7,198 nucleotides of DNA, taken from assembly GCA_020061685.1 (NCBI GenBank), contig JAGUXU010000096.1, forward strand, positions 1-7,198, in the 5' to 3' direction. Origin of the DNA: Candidatus Omnitrophota bacterium. GTDB taxonomy: Bacteria > Omnitrophota > Gorgyraeia > Pluralincolimonadales > Pluralincolimonadaceae. Under the pieces are notes generated by a model. That model was not told the origin of the DNA and did not search any database. It was given only the letters and a program-made list of their open reading frames with translations. Position numbers and translations under genes: made by a program. Shown here piece after piece: positions 1-6,800 of the stretch (position 1 is the stretch's first letter; each line of letters opens with the position of its first letter).

Positions 1-627
1 GTTCGTCAGGGCGTTCTCGGTGGTGGCCATAGCCAGGTCTCTCGACCACGCCTTATGAGTCTGGTCGACCACGATCTTTATGCCGGGATAATTCTTCAGG
101 GCGTCTTTATTTCCGGCGGTTATCTCCCGCGCGACATCGTTGCCCGCCTCGCCCTGGAGGATGACGACGTTGCCTTTTCCGTTAAGCCGCTCAGCCACAT
201 ACTTGGACTGCAGCTGCCCTACGAGAAAACTGTTGGCGGTGACGTGGCAATTGACGTTAGCGGCGGCCGGCAGCCTGTCCATTGATACTACCGGGACGTT
301 TTCCCTTCTCGCCTTCTCGACGAGACTGCCTGCGGCGATAGTGTTGACAGGGTGCAGGATCAAGACATCTATCCCCTGCGCCAATAAGTCCTCGACATTG
401 GCGACCTGCGCCATTTCGTCGTTATTGGCCGCGACCCAGTATATTTCCGCGCCGTATTTATCCTTGTTGTCCGTCATCGCTTTCTTCATGAAAGAATAGA
501 CCGCCTCTTTCATCGTGGCCACACTGACACCTACCTTGATCTTTGATTTTTTGGCCTCGGCGTGGGCTAAATTTGCCGCTAGGATAAAAGCTATTAAAAA
601 AACAAGTGTGATCTTGACGTATCTCAT
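1..627 (-). CDS. Ribose-type periplasmic sugar-binding protein of an ABC importer (3' end outside window)
   Basis: Likely captures a monosaccharide in the periplasm and delivers it to an ABC permease. 209 codons are visible; the C-terminus lies beyond the left edge (relatives usually have about 300-330 residues). A signal peptide covers residues 1-23 (basic start, hydrophobic core, cleavage near AHA-EA). The Peripla_BP_4/RbsB fold follows: the first strand KIKVGVSVAT (29-38), DLLAQGIDVLILHPVNT (80-96), and VPVVSMDRLP (111-120). D117-R118 and R167 (in NDVAREITAG) match the positions of the ribose-contacting Asp-Arg and Arg of E. coli RbsB, so an aldose ligand is plausible; the exact sugar is not readable. 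The ATG at 627 follows a strong AAGGAGGGG (631-639). It has its own promoter and lies after the terminator of the upstream operon. A XylF-like protein is the main alternative. Permease and ATPase genes may follow to the left, outside the window. Confidence 0.9.
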   Translation of the reverse strand, partial: MRYVKITLVFLIAFILAANLAHAEAKKSKIKVGVSVATMKEAVYSFMKKAMTDNKDKYGAEIYWVAANNDEMAQVANVEDLLAQGIDVLILHPVNTIAAGSLVEKARRENVPVVSMDRLPAAANVNCHVTANSFLVGQLQSKYVAERLNGKGNVVILQGEAGNDVAREITAGNKDALKNYPGIKIVVDQTHKAWSRDLAMATTENALTN

Positions 628-659
628 GCACCCCTCCTTGATATTTAGAAATTTAATAA

Positions 660-688
660 ATTATACCAGTTTAGGCGTTATTCGACAA
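660..688 (-). promoter_or_regulatory. Sigma70-type promoter with extended -10 for the sugar-binding protein gene
   Basis: On the minus strand TTGTCG (683-688, 4 of 6 consensus matches) is followed by exactly 17 bases and a perfect TATAAT (660-665). TGG directly before the -10 gives an extended -10 (TGN). Transcription should begin near 652-654, leaving a leader of about 26 bases that holds the Shine-Dalgarno sequence. It lies just after the upstream terminator, so the transport gene is probably a separate transcription unit. No clear operator palindrome is seen around it. Confidence 0.75.
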
Positions 689-705
689 TAAAATATAGGG
701 GGGTA

Positions 706-745
706 AAGAAAAAGGGCGGAGAAAAGAAACTTTTCCCCGCCCTTT
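706..745 (-). terminator. Rho-independent terminator of the glycosidase operon
   Basis: Inverted repeat: 711-719 (AAAGGGCGG) pairs with 737-745 (CCGCCCTTT), and 721-726 (GAAAAG) with 730-735 (CTTTTC). There is a single A/C mismatch between the two stem parts and a three-base loop at 727-729. Read on the minus strand the stem ends in TTTTTCTTT, a good U-tract, so it serves the minus-strand genes. It begins about 28 bases after the stop codon of the small CBM-like gene. Confidence 0.88.
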
Positions 746-772
746 CAAGATCCGGATCTGCCTGCCGGTTAT

Positions 773-1354
773 TTAAAGAGGTTTCCGCGCTAATGTTATC
801 ACTAAGCTAGCGTCGTCAAAATAGACGGTACCGGAGCAGTCCTCTTTTTGCGGCGCTACGACCAGCCAATACTTGACGCTTTTTACTCCCGGGGGGATCG
901 TCCCTGAGACGGTCAGTTTCTGCCATAGCGGAACCGCCTGATTATTATATTGCGAGCTCTGGAACTTCTTAAGGTCGGCGCCGTCTTCTCCCACTAAAAA
1001 GAGTTCCAGATATACAAGTGTATTGACAAGGGGCGTCTTTTGCGGGATCATTACCCAGGCCGACGCTTCAAAACGGCCTTCCGGCAGATCTTTTACGATC
1101 TGTTCGGCTATGGTGCTATCCCAAGGCGTGGCCTCTTTTATAACCACCTTGTACGACCTGTTGCCGCTGTGTTTTTCTTCCCTGGAGCCAAGGTCCTTTA
1201 GCCATGTCTCCTTGCCCCAAACATTCCAACCGTCCGTTCCTTCAAAACCGGGATTCTTAAGGAGATTTTCCTCCGCATATGAGGATAGCATTACGCCTGC
1301 GCCGCAGGTAAAAACGAACAAGAACGCCAACAACAAACCGACTTTCCTGCGCAT
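773..1354 (-). CDS. Small secreted carbohydrate-binding-module-like protein (CBM4/9/22-type jelly roll)
   Basis: 193 residues: signal peptide 1-27 (MRRK, then a long hydrophobic core, cleavage near SSYA-EE), then one beta-sandwich filling the rest. The opening NLLKNPGFEG (30-39) followed by W43/W46, the middle GRFEASAWVMIP (93-104) and the end GTVYFDDASL (175-184) are the hallmarks of CBM4/9/16/22-like domains. Those domains bind glycans through aromatic residues; W43, W46, W78 and W144 are candidates. No catalytic domain is present, so it is probably a stand-alone glycan-binding or accessory protein. I chose the ATG at 1354: it follows AAGGGAGGG (1362-1370), while a start upstream at 1399 would overlap the GH9 gene and put an unnatural basic stretch before the signal peptide. 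It lies 17 bases after the GH9 stop and is the last gene before the terminator. The ligand is unknown. Confidence 0.82.
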   Translation of the reverse strand: MRRKVGLLLAFLFVFTCGAGVMLSSYAEENLLKNPGFEGTDGWNVWGKETWLKDLGSREEKHSGNRSYKVVIKEATPWDSTIAEQIVKDLPEGRFEASAWVMIPQKTPLVNTLVYLELFLVGEDGADLKKFQSSQYNNQAVPLWQKLTVSGTIPPGVKSVKYWLVVAPQKEDCSGTVYFDDASLVITLARKPL

Positions 1355-1371
1355 CAAACAGCCCTCCCTTC

Positions 1372-3735
1372 TTATTCTTTTACCTGATCCTTCGACCATT
1401 TATAATATTGCCATGTGGCCATAGCGAACCATGCCGTCGGCGGGTTCCAGTATTCGTTCGTCTCCCATGCCATCCAGTTATTATTTTTCAGGTCAAGATA
1501 GGGAAAATCGTTCTCGTCTCCGCCGATGCCGTTTATGACACCGCCGGGGATCACCCCTTCGGACGCGGGATGGCCTTTCAACCAATACCACATAGTGAAC
1601 ATGCGCGGGAACCTGTAGCCCACATCCGCTACCGTCGAGAGGCCGAACGGGTTCTTCCCCGTCACCCAGTCGATCTGGCTTACTGCTATCTCCGAATATT
1701 TTTCGGTGCCCAGGACTTCGTCGGCGTAAAAACAGACGGTAGCCAAGGAGAGCCAATAGCAATTCTTTCCCTGAGTGAATTTAGCCGTCCCTTCGGGTTT
1801 CGCGAAATTCCTCTGGAACGTATTTACCGCGATATAATGGAACAGGTCCGAATCCACCAGTTGAGCCTGATTATACGGAGATTGGTTTATCCTGTTCATG
1901 ACCTGATTTTCCATCAAACTCTGATATGATTGCTTTATCTTTTGGATATAGGGATCGTCCGGAAATTGCTTATAAAATTCATAAAAACAAAGCAGGTCGA
2001 AATACGGGTCGAAGCTTCTGCCGGAGGCAGGCGTACGTTCTATACTCGAATTTAACGATTCTCCTTTGTTTGTGTGGCAATTATCGATGATAAAATCCAT
2101 CCTCTTGCGGGCGTCTTTAAGATATTCCTCTTTCTTTTCGATCTTATACAAATAGATGTCTCCGAGGAGCAGGCCGGAATGGAATAAATTATAATGGGAA
2201 TTTCCGCGGCCTAAATAGAACTTCTCCGCATAATAATAATCCTTATTTTTCAAATAGTCCATGATTTTTTTCGCCTTGTCAATACACCTCTTAGAATATT
2301 CCTTGTCCTCTTCTCCGATAAGATATCCTAACTTTGCAAGTACGCCCATGTTCGCCGCCTGCACTCCTTCTTCGGGCCCCCACGCGTCTTTGGTTATCTT
2401 TCTGTCGTCTGCGGTCCCGGTTTTATTATCGGCATCCACGCCATCGGTCCATATCTTAATAAAATCTTCGGGAGTGGCATTATGCGGCTCTACATGGCAC
2501 CAGATATTGCCTTTCTCATCCGTCATCTTCATTACCCAGTCTGCTCCCCAGCGCGCTTCTTCCAGCATCCGTTTTTTCAGCTTGGGATCCGACTCAAAGG
2601 CCATTGTAGTATATGCATAAACCGGCAGATAGGTAGTGTACATCTCCTTATCGAAACCCGCGCAATCGTGCCAGCCTCCGGCCGCATCAAAATGGGTCCC
2701 GTTAGGAAGGACGCCGTCATCAATATGACATAGTTTATGCCAACCGGGGATTTCCGTTCCGCATCTCTGGGTATAAAAATATGTCAGTGTCTTCTCGGCC
2801 GCATCTTTAATGCCGTCCGTCGTCACAAAGACCTTGCTTTCCGCTTTCTTTTTATTGCCGAAATCCGCCTTTATGGTATATTCGCCTTCTTTTTTTATCT
2901 CTGAAAAATCCAGGGTCCAGAAATGCCTGCCCCAGTATTCGCCCCAATATCTTAACTCTCCGGACAAGACGGGCCTGCCGCCTTTATCCGATATGGAAAA
3001 TTTCCCGCCGTCCAATTTGCTGTCGCACCTTACGACCGCTTTTTTCGCCGCGCGCGGCGCGTAGAAGGCCTGATTCACGTCGATATACGGCATGAATTTC
3101 TTGTCCGCCAGCGATTCTTCCTTTGCCTCTTTATCTACGATGAGCGCTATATTATCGACCTCCAACCATCCCTTGTCGCCTTCCTTCCCCTCCGTATGGA
3201 ACTGGATGTCGGTGACTTTGGCCAGGGACTCAGCCAGGGGCTTTGTCTCTCCCCAGCCCGGAGCCATGTCCTGCCATTTAATGATATATTCCTTCCATTC
3301 CGCCGGCGTCTTCTCTATTACGTACCCCCAATAGTTCCATGTGTCTATATTGGAGGTCATAAATACCAGTCTTAACTTGCCGCCGCTGCCTCTTAATAAG
3401 AATTTTATTCCGCTAAATCCCGAGTAAACGTTCTTCTCCTCCGCATATCTGCACTTAAGGTCTGCGAAAGGCGACCACTCCGGGCGTGTCCCCAGGACAT
3501 ATTCCATCCTTAACGAATTTTTTGAGCCGTTTGCGCCGGAGACAAGCTCCATCTTTGCTTCAGAGGTCCCTTTACACCAGAGCTTATCGGTCTCGGCCTC
3601 CCAGCGTCCGCCGAGAAAGTCGGAGGTATTGCCGTTCTCAAAGTCAGCCATAAGAAAAATATCGGCATCGGCATACGACAAAGAGGAACTGCATGCCAAA
3701 AACAAAAAAAGGACCACCTTAAAAATATTGCTCAT
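1372..3735 (-). CDS. Secreted glycoside hydrolase family 9 protein with CBM11/CIA30-like and CelD_N Ig-like modules
   Basis: 787 residues, numbered from the ATG at 3735. Signal peptide 1-22 (cleavage near SYA-DA). Residues 25-202 look like a CBM11/CIA30-type beta-sandwich (FADFENG-like start, FSGIKFLLRG, final WLEVDNIALI). Residues 216-305 are the CelD_N Ig-like domain typical of GH9 (begins IDVNQAFYAP, contains GEYTIKADFG). Residues 306-780 are the GH9 (alpha/alpha)6 barrel: GGWHDCAGFDK (353-363), DWVTGKNPFG (689-698), and NEYWNPPTAWFAMA with E761 as the expected proton donor. GH9 enzymes hydrolyse beta-1,4-glucans and related glycans with inversion. Two oddities: the usual DAGD/DASGD base motif reads D357-CAGF-D362, and the PHHR signature that normally follows the GKNPFG segment is absent, so substrate and activity are uncertain. 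It has no dockerin. It lies 30 bases after the GH8-like gene and 17 before the CBM-like gene, clearly in the same operon. Confidence 0.9.
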   Translation of the reverse strand: MSNIFKVVLFLFLACSSSLSYADADIFLMADFENGNTSDFLGGRWEAETDKLWCKGTSEAKMELVSGANGSKNSLRMEYVLGTRPEWSPFADLKCRYAEEKNVYSGFSGIKFLLRGSGGKLRLVFMTSNIDTWNYWGYVIEKTPAEWKEYIIKWQDMAPGWGETKPLAESLAKVTDIQFHTEGKEGDKGWLEVDNIALIVDKEAKEESLADKKFMPYIDVNQAFYAPRAAKKAVVRCDSKLDGGKFSISDKGGRPVLSGELRYWGEYWGRHFWTLDFSEIKKEGEYTIKADFGNKKKAESKVFVTTDGIKDAAEKTLTYFYTQRCGTEIPGWHKLCHIDDGVLPNGTHFDAAGGWHDCAGFDKEMYTTYLPVYAYTTMAFESDPKLKKRMLEEARWGADWVMKMTDEKGNIWCHVEPHNATPEDFIKIWTDGVDADNKTGTADDRKITKDAWGPEEGVQAANMGVLAKLGYLIGEEDKEYSKRCIDKAKKIMDYLKNKDYYYAEKFYLGRGNSHYNLFHSGLLLGDIYLYKIEKKEEYLKDARKRMDFIIDNCHTNKGESLNSSIERTPASGRSFDPYFDLLCFYEFYKQFPDDPYIQKIKQSYQSLMENQVMNRINQSPYNQAQLVDSDLFHYIAVNTFQRNFAKPEGTAKFTQGKNCYWLSLATVCFYADEVLGTEKYSEIAVSQIDWVTGKNPFGLSTVADVGYRFPRMFTMWYWLKGHPASEGVIPGGVINGIGGDENDFPYLDLKNNNWMAWETNEYWNPPTAWFAMATWQYYKWSKDQVKE

Positions 3736-3743
3736 ATTTTTTA

Positions 3744-3751
3744 TCACCTTT
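3744..3751 (-). promoter_or_regulatory. Ribosome binding site that sets the GH9 start
   Basis: Minus-strand AAAGGTGA lies 8 bases before the ATG at 3735. The GTG at 3747, in the same frame and four codons upstream, is part of this Shine-Dalgarno sequence and has no good site of its own. The ATG at 3735 is therefore the better start. Confidence 0.75.
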
Positions 3752-3765
3752 CTAAATAATGAAGA

Positions 3766-6138
3766 TTATCTTTTTCTTATTACAGTACCTGTCGCCGAGC
3801 CTCCGAAGCTTGAGGTAACCGTGACCGTTCCGGGATTGGACTGGACATTGTAGTAGGTCGCGGCATATCTTCCCGTAGACTCATTATAGATCATAGGCCC
3901 AAAGTTGACCGTTGTCAATGCCGGGTAAGGGCTCTTAGTGCTTGTCGCCTCGACCGTCAGCCTTCTCCTCGAGACCGACCATTCGGCCCTGGTGATATTG
4001 ACCGTGTCGGCCACAGGTACCACCTGGATCTCGTAATCGGTGGCGTAGGCCGCTTCCCACAGGACGCGCGCTCTATTTATGACCTTGTCCGTACCCAGAT
4101 CGACATATATCCATTGAGGGTCTATCTTGAACTCGGAAGACCATCTGGTGGAATCATTATTATCTACCGCCTTGGGACCGATATAATCGTAATTCTCGAC
4201 GCTTGAGGTCGAGACCTGTTTATTCAATGCCTCATCTACCATCTCCGGGCTGAATATATTAAGGGTAAACATGGAGTAGCCGTATGCCGGCAGGCTGTGG
4301 TTCCCGCAAAGGACCTTTATATAGCGGGCGTTTACCGTGTTGAAATCCACGATGTCTTCTCCTCCGTCGCTTCCGGACACGGCGGCGACCGTCGTCCAGC
4401 CAAGCGGATAAGAGCTGTTCCAGGGGCCTTTGTCGGTATCATTCCACTTATGCAGAGCAAGCAGGGTCTCGAAATTCGCGAAGGCAGAGGCGTCTTTCCA
4501 GATATCCTCCTGGGACTCCGCTCTTGTGGCGCGGGCCTTGAAAGCGCCGTAATAACCTTCTTCGTATCCCGGATCGGACGGGTCGTCTACCTGATAAGGC
4601 AGGATCTGTTCCCTGAGCATCTTCTCGGTCAGATCATATTCCGCGTACTCCACGGCTAATCTCGCGAAGAAGGAATACAGCACAAACCCCTGGTTTCTGT
4701 CTACCGGCTCGCCTGTATCGTAATCGTAACTGGCGAATATCGCGCCGTCATTTATATATTTTGCCTTCAGGAAATCAAGATACATCCTTCCCGCATTTAT
4801 CGCATTCTGGTCGGAAACCAGATGACCGTAAATACCCAGGCGTGTCGCGATATCGCATCCGGCTATCGTCGTGCAGGCATTATCCCCGTATTCGCTTAAA
4901 TACTGGTGGCGGCTGATGTCGTATTTGGTCTTAAAGAGCCCTTTGCCGCTTGAAGCCGGATCCGTATTCTGGGAACCCTCGACTATGCTCAGTGAATAAT
5001 CTAATACGTCCTGATAAAATGGATCATTCAACCAGTTCGCGGCGTCATAATAAGAAACAAAATTATTGTAATTCAATGCCACCCTTACAGGGTCCCAGGG
5101 CTTACTGACCGGCATCTCATCGGTCCTCCAGATAAACCACGGGCGTAAGAGATGGCCATCGGCTTCTTTGGGCTGATAATATGGGGTAAGGTCGATATTG
5201 TAGGTTTTAGCCGAGGCGGCCTCCCAGTGCAAGACGACTTCATCTATGTTATATTCGGCGCCGAGGTCCAGTTCCAAATATTGGGGATCGAAGAATTGTG
5301 ATGACCAGCGCGTGCTTAGATTACCGTCTATGGCTTTGTCCGCCTCCAGCCCCTGGCCCTCTATAGAAGAAGCCGTAGCGGTAGCGGTCAACGCAAAGTT
5401 TAAAGTTCCGGTATCCGGCCCGAAAACTTCCACCTCGAACAAAGAATCGCCCCACTGCGTAGTCCTTTCCAGGCAATTTATCCTGAGATAGCGGGTGATC
5501 TGGGGTTCAAAATTGATGTAGTCCGTTCCCCCGTCTCCAGCGTCTGTGGCATAGGCATAGGGCTGCTCAAAATTGCCCTGCCCTCCGTTGAGCCCTTTTA
5601 AGCCCTCGGCCAGGTTTATGGCCATCTGCCTGTAGTCGCGGCCCGGCGTAGGGGTGAATTTATCATAAGCTATCTTGAGGACTTCTATCATCCTCACTTC
5701 TTCGCCCGAGGCATTGGCGCAATCGCCGTTATTATCGATCTTTGAGCCCCACGGGTCCAATAGCCAGTGCTCCAGTTGGAATCTCTGCGAGAGAAAATAG
5801 TTCTCCGAAGCCCACAAGTCATACATCTGGTCAAACGCCGCCTGGTCTCCCCTTAAAGCGGCGCATAACGCCATCAGGGACGTAGATTCCGTGGAAACTT
5901 CATGGTTCTTATTCACCCAGACTGCCGTATTATCGTTGGTGTGCCAGTCAAGATAGGTGGCGTATACGCCGTTCCATCCGGAACGCATACCGTCCGGATA
6001 GTAGGGGGACATAAATTCGTTATAAACGAGGTCTTCCTGCGCGGTAAAGGTGGGGTTGGCGGCTTCTGCTGGCGGGATTAAAATGGATATCCAAAAAAGA
6101 AAGACAAGTACAGATGCTTTTAATCCCTTTCCTCTCAT
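3766..6138 (-). CDS. Secreted GH8-like (alpha/alpha)6 glycosidase with two half-swapped discoidin/CBM32-like modules
   Basis: 790 residues. Signal peptide 1-26 (cleavage PAEA-AN). The catalytic-type region is split. Residues 33-190 include HEVSTESTSLMALCAALRGD (79-98), resembling the GH8 segment with the acid Glu (VSEGQ..GM...L..D). Residues 319-568 hold further helical repeats, including SYYDAANWL (362-370) and EYGDNAC (416-422). Between them (about 197-318) and after them (577-708) are discoidin-like modules, recognised by DGNLSTRWSS/DNNDSTRWSS and DPQYLELDLG/DPQWIYVDLG. In both, the half that is normally C-terminal (RYLRINC or ARYIKVLCG, then SLFEVEVF or SMFTLNIF) comes first. Residues 712-790 form a beta-rich, Ig-like tail ending GTVIRKR. 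GH8 members cleave beta-1,4-glucan, xylan or chitosan; GH48 is the alternative in the same clan. The family call is tentative because active-site motifs are imperfect. The ATG follows AAGGAGA (6147-6153). It lies 15 bases after the cohesin gene. No dockerin is seen. Confidence 0.72.
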   Translation of the reverse strand: MRGKGLKASVLVFLFWISILIPPAEAANPTFTAQEDLVYNEFMSPYYPDGMRSGWNGVYATYLDWHTNDNTAVWVNKNHEVSTESTSLMALCAALRGDQAAFDQMYDLWASENYFLSQRFQLEHWLLDPWGSKIDNNGDCANASGEEVRMIEVLKIAYDKFTPTPGRDYRQMAINLAEGLKGLNGGQGNFEQPYAYATDAGDGGTDYINFEPQITRYLRINCLERTTQWGDSLFEVEVFGPDTGTLNFALTATATASSIEGQGLEADKAIDGNLSTRWSSQFFDPQYLELDLGAEYNIDEVVLHWEAASAKTYNIDLTPYYQPKEADGHLLRPWFIWRTDEMPVSKPWDPVRVALNYNNFVSYYDAANWLNDPFYQDVLDYSLSIVEGSQNTDPASSGKGLFKTKYDISRHQYLSEYGDNACTTIAGCDIATRLGIYGHLVSDQNAINAGRMYLDFLKAKYINDGAIFASYDYDTGEPVDRNQGFVLYSFFARLAVEYAEYDLTEKMLREQILPYQVDDPSDPGYEEGYYGAFKARATRAESQEDIWKDASAFANFETLLALHKWNDTDKGPWNSSYPLGWTTVAAVSGSDGGEDIVDFNTVNARYIKVLCGNHSLPAYGYSMFTLNIFSPEMVDEALNKQVSTSSVENYDYIGPKAVDNNDSTRWSSEFKIDPQWIYVDLGTDKVINRARVLWEAAYATDYEIQVVPVADTVNITRAEWSVSRRRLTVEATSTKSPYPALTTVNFGPMIYNESTGRYAATYYNVQSNPGTVTVTSSFGGSATGTVIRKR
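4015..4410 (-). repeat. Second discoidin/CBM32-like module of the GH8-like protein (residues 577-708)
   Basis: Protein-level repeat of the module at 5185-5550. Shared landmarks in the same order: GSDGGEDI, ARYIKV, YGYSMFTLNIF, STSSVE, KAVDNNDSTRWSS, DPQWIYVDLG, VLWEAAYATDYEIQV. The segment from GGEDI to NIF is the usual second half of a discoidin domain, yet it precedes the usual first half. Such modules commonly bind galactose- or glucosamine-type glycans. Confidence 0.75.
5185..5550 (-). repeat. First discoidin/CBM32-like module, placed inside the catalytic region (residues 197-318)
   Basis: Shared landmarks with the module at 4015-4410: AGDGGTDYI, TRYLRI, WGDSLFEVEVFG, TATASSIEG, KAIDGNLSTRWSS, DPQYLELDLG, VLHWEAASAKTYNI. 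It separates the N-terminal helical part, with the candidate catalytic Glu, from the rest of the barrel. As in the other copy, the usual C-terminal half comes first. Confidence 0.75.
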
Positions 6139-6153
6139 ATGCCGTCTCCTTGT

Positions 6154-6780
6154 TTATTTTTTTCTGGTCAAAGGCAATATACCTCCCAAACCCACAATTA
6201 ACGACATGACGGTAAGCGGCTCAGGTATCACATTTACGGCTGCCCCCGCCGCCTCTCCCAAGACATTGTCCGCATCTATGTCATAGACATAGGTATCATC
6301 CAGGCCGCCGGTGCCGGTAAGAAGATAATCTATCTGGGTATTTAAGACAGGGGCTTTGGCCAGGAATTTGATCTGGGCAAAAGTGCCGCTTCCTGTTACG
6401 TCCGTGGCAAAGCTCCCCTCTCCGTAGCCTATCCTGCCGGTGGTATTATTGGCCGTATTATGATCGTGGAAGTCCCAGTCAAAGGCGGTATGATAGGGGC
6501 CGTCTAAGACGTTGGTACCGCTCGTGATCCAGTTGCCGGCGTCCGAATCTACGACTTCCAGGTAATCCGGATCAAATGAAAGCCAAACATTCAGGGAAGC
6601 CAATTGCTCCGGAGAAGAATTAGCCAGATTCATATTCAGCGTAAACTGGCTTCCTACGCCGACATCCTGGGTGGACGGCTGCAGGGACAATTGGACTGCG
6701 CCCTCTGCGGCCTCCGCGGTTAAAACAAGGCCGAAGGCCAGGATAAGACTACATACGAAGTTTGATAATTTGACACGCAT
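6154..6780 (-). CDS. Cohesin-domain protein with PEP-CTERM surface-sorting signal
   Basis: 208 residues. Signal peptide 1-24 (MRVK, hydrophobic core, cleavage near AEA-AE). A single cohesin-like domain spans about 28-183: VQLSLQPSTQDVGVGSQFTL (29-48), ASLNVWLSFDPDYLEVV (61-77), then GRIGYGEG (115-122) and GSGTFAQIKFLAKA (130-143), the standard order of cohesin strand motifs. Cohesins bind dockerins with high affinity in cellulosomes. The C-terminus (185-208) is a textbook PEP-CTERM signal: IPEP (185-188), a hydrophobic helix (190-203) and basic TRKK. Such tails are recognised by exosortases and route proteins to the cell surface or exopolysaccharide; no exosortase is in the window. The ATG follows AAGGAAGGA (6788-6796). 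It lies 20 bases after the dockerin gene, its likely partner, and 15 before the GH8-like gene. A cohesin-fold PEP-CTERM protein with a different ligand is the main alternative. Confidence 0.87.
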   Translation of the reverse strand: MRVKLSNFVCSLILAFGLVLTAEAAEGAVQLSLQPSTQDVGVGSQFTLNMNLANSSPEQLASLNVWLSFDPDYLEVVDSDAGNWITSGTNVLDGPYHTAFDWDFHDHNTANNTTGRIGYGEGSFATDVTGSGTFAQIKFLAKAPVLNTQIDYLLTGTGGLDDTYVYDIDADNVLGEAAGAAVNVIPEPLTVMSLIVGLGGILPLTRKK

Positions 6781-6800
6781 CGGTTTTTCCTTCCTTTCTG

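Noticed and set aside
55..499. Plus-strand open frames of 76 and 119 codons
   Set aside because: They lie opposite the sugar-binding protein, whose continuous, recognisable minus-strand reading covers the whole interval.
1355..1399. Upstream start at 1399 for the CBM-like gene
   Set aside because: It would overlap the GH9 stop and add 15 charged residues before a complete signal peptide; the ATG at 1354 has a good ribosome binding site.
1023..1424. Plus-strand open frame of 133 codons
   Set aside because: Antisense to the CBM-like gene and the end of the GH9 gene; it would run across the junction of two genes with good start and stop signals.
1408..1929. Plus-strand open frame of 173 codons
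   Set aside because: It lies antisense to the GH9 catalytic domain, has no recognisable domain or signal peptide, and mirrors the codon structure of the real gene.
3676..3699. Lipoprotein signal (FLAC) in the GH9 leader
   Set aside because: The position three before the Cys is Phe and the one before Ala is Leu, a poor lipobox; a normal signal-peptidase site near SYA-DA fits better.
3766..4005. Dockerin at the C-terminus of the GH8-like protein
   Set aside because: The tail is beta-rich and has no paired D-x-D/N-x-D/N calcium loops.
4297..4659. Plus-strand open frame of 120 codons
   Set aside because: Antisense shadow of the GH8-like gene, with no supporting motif.
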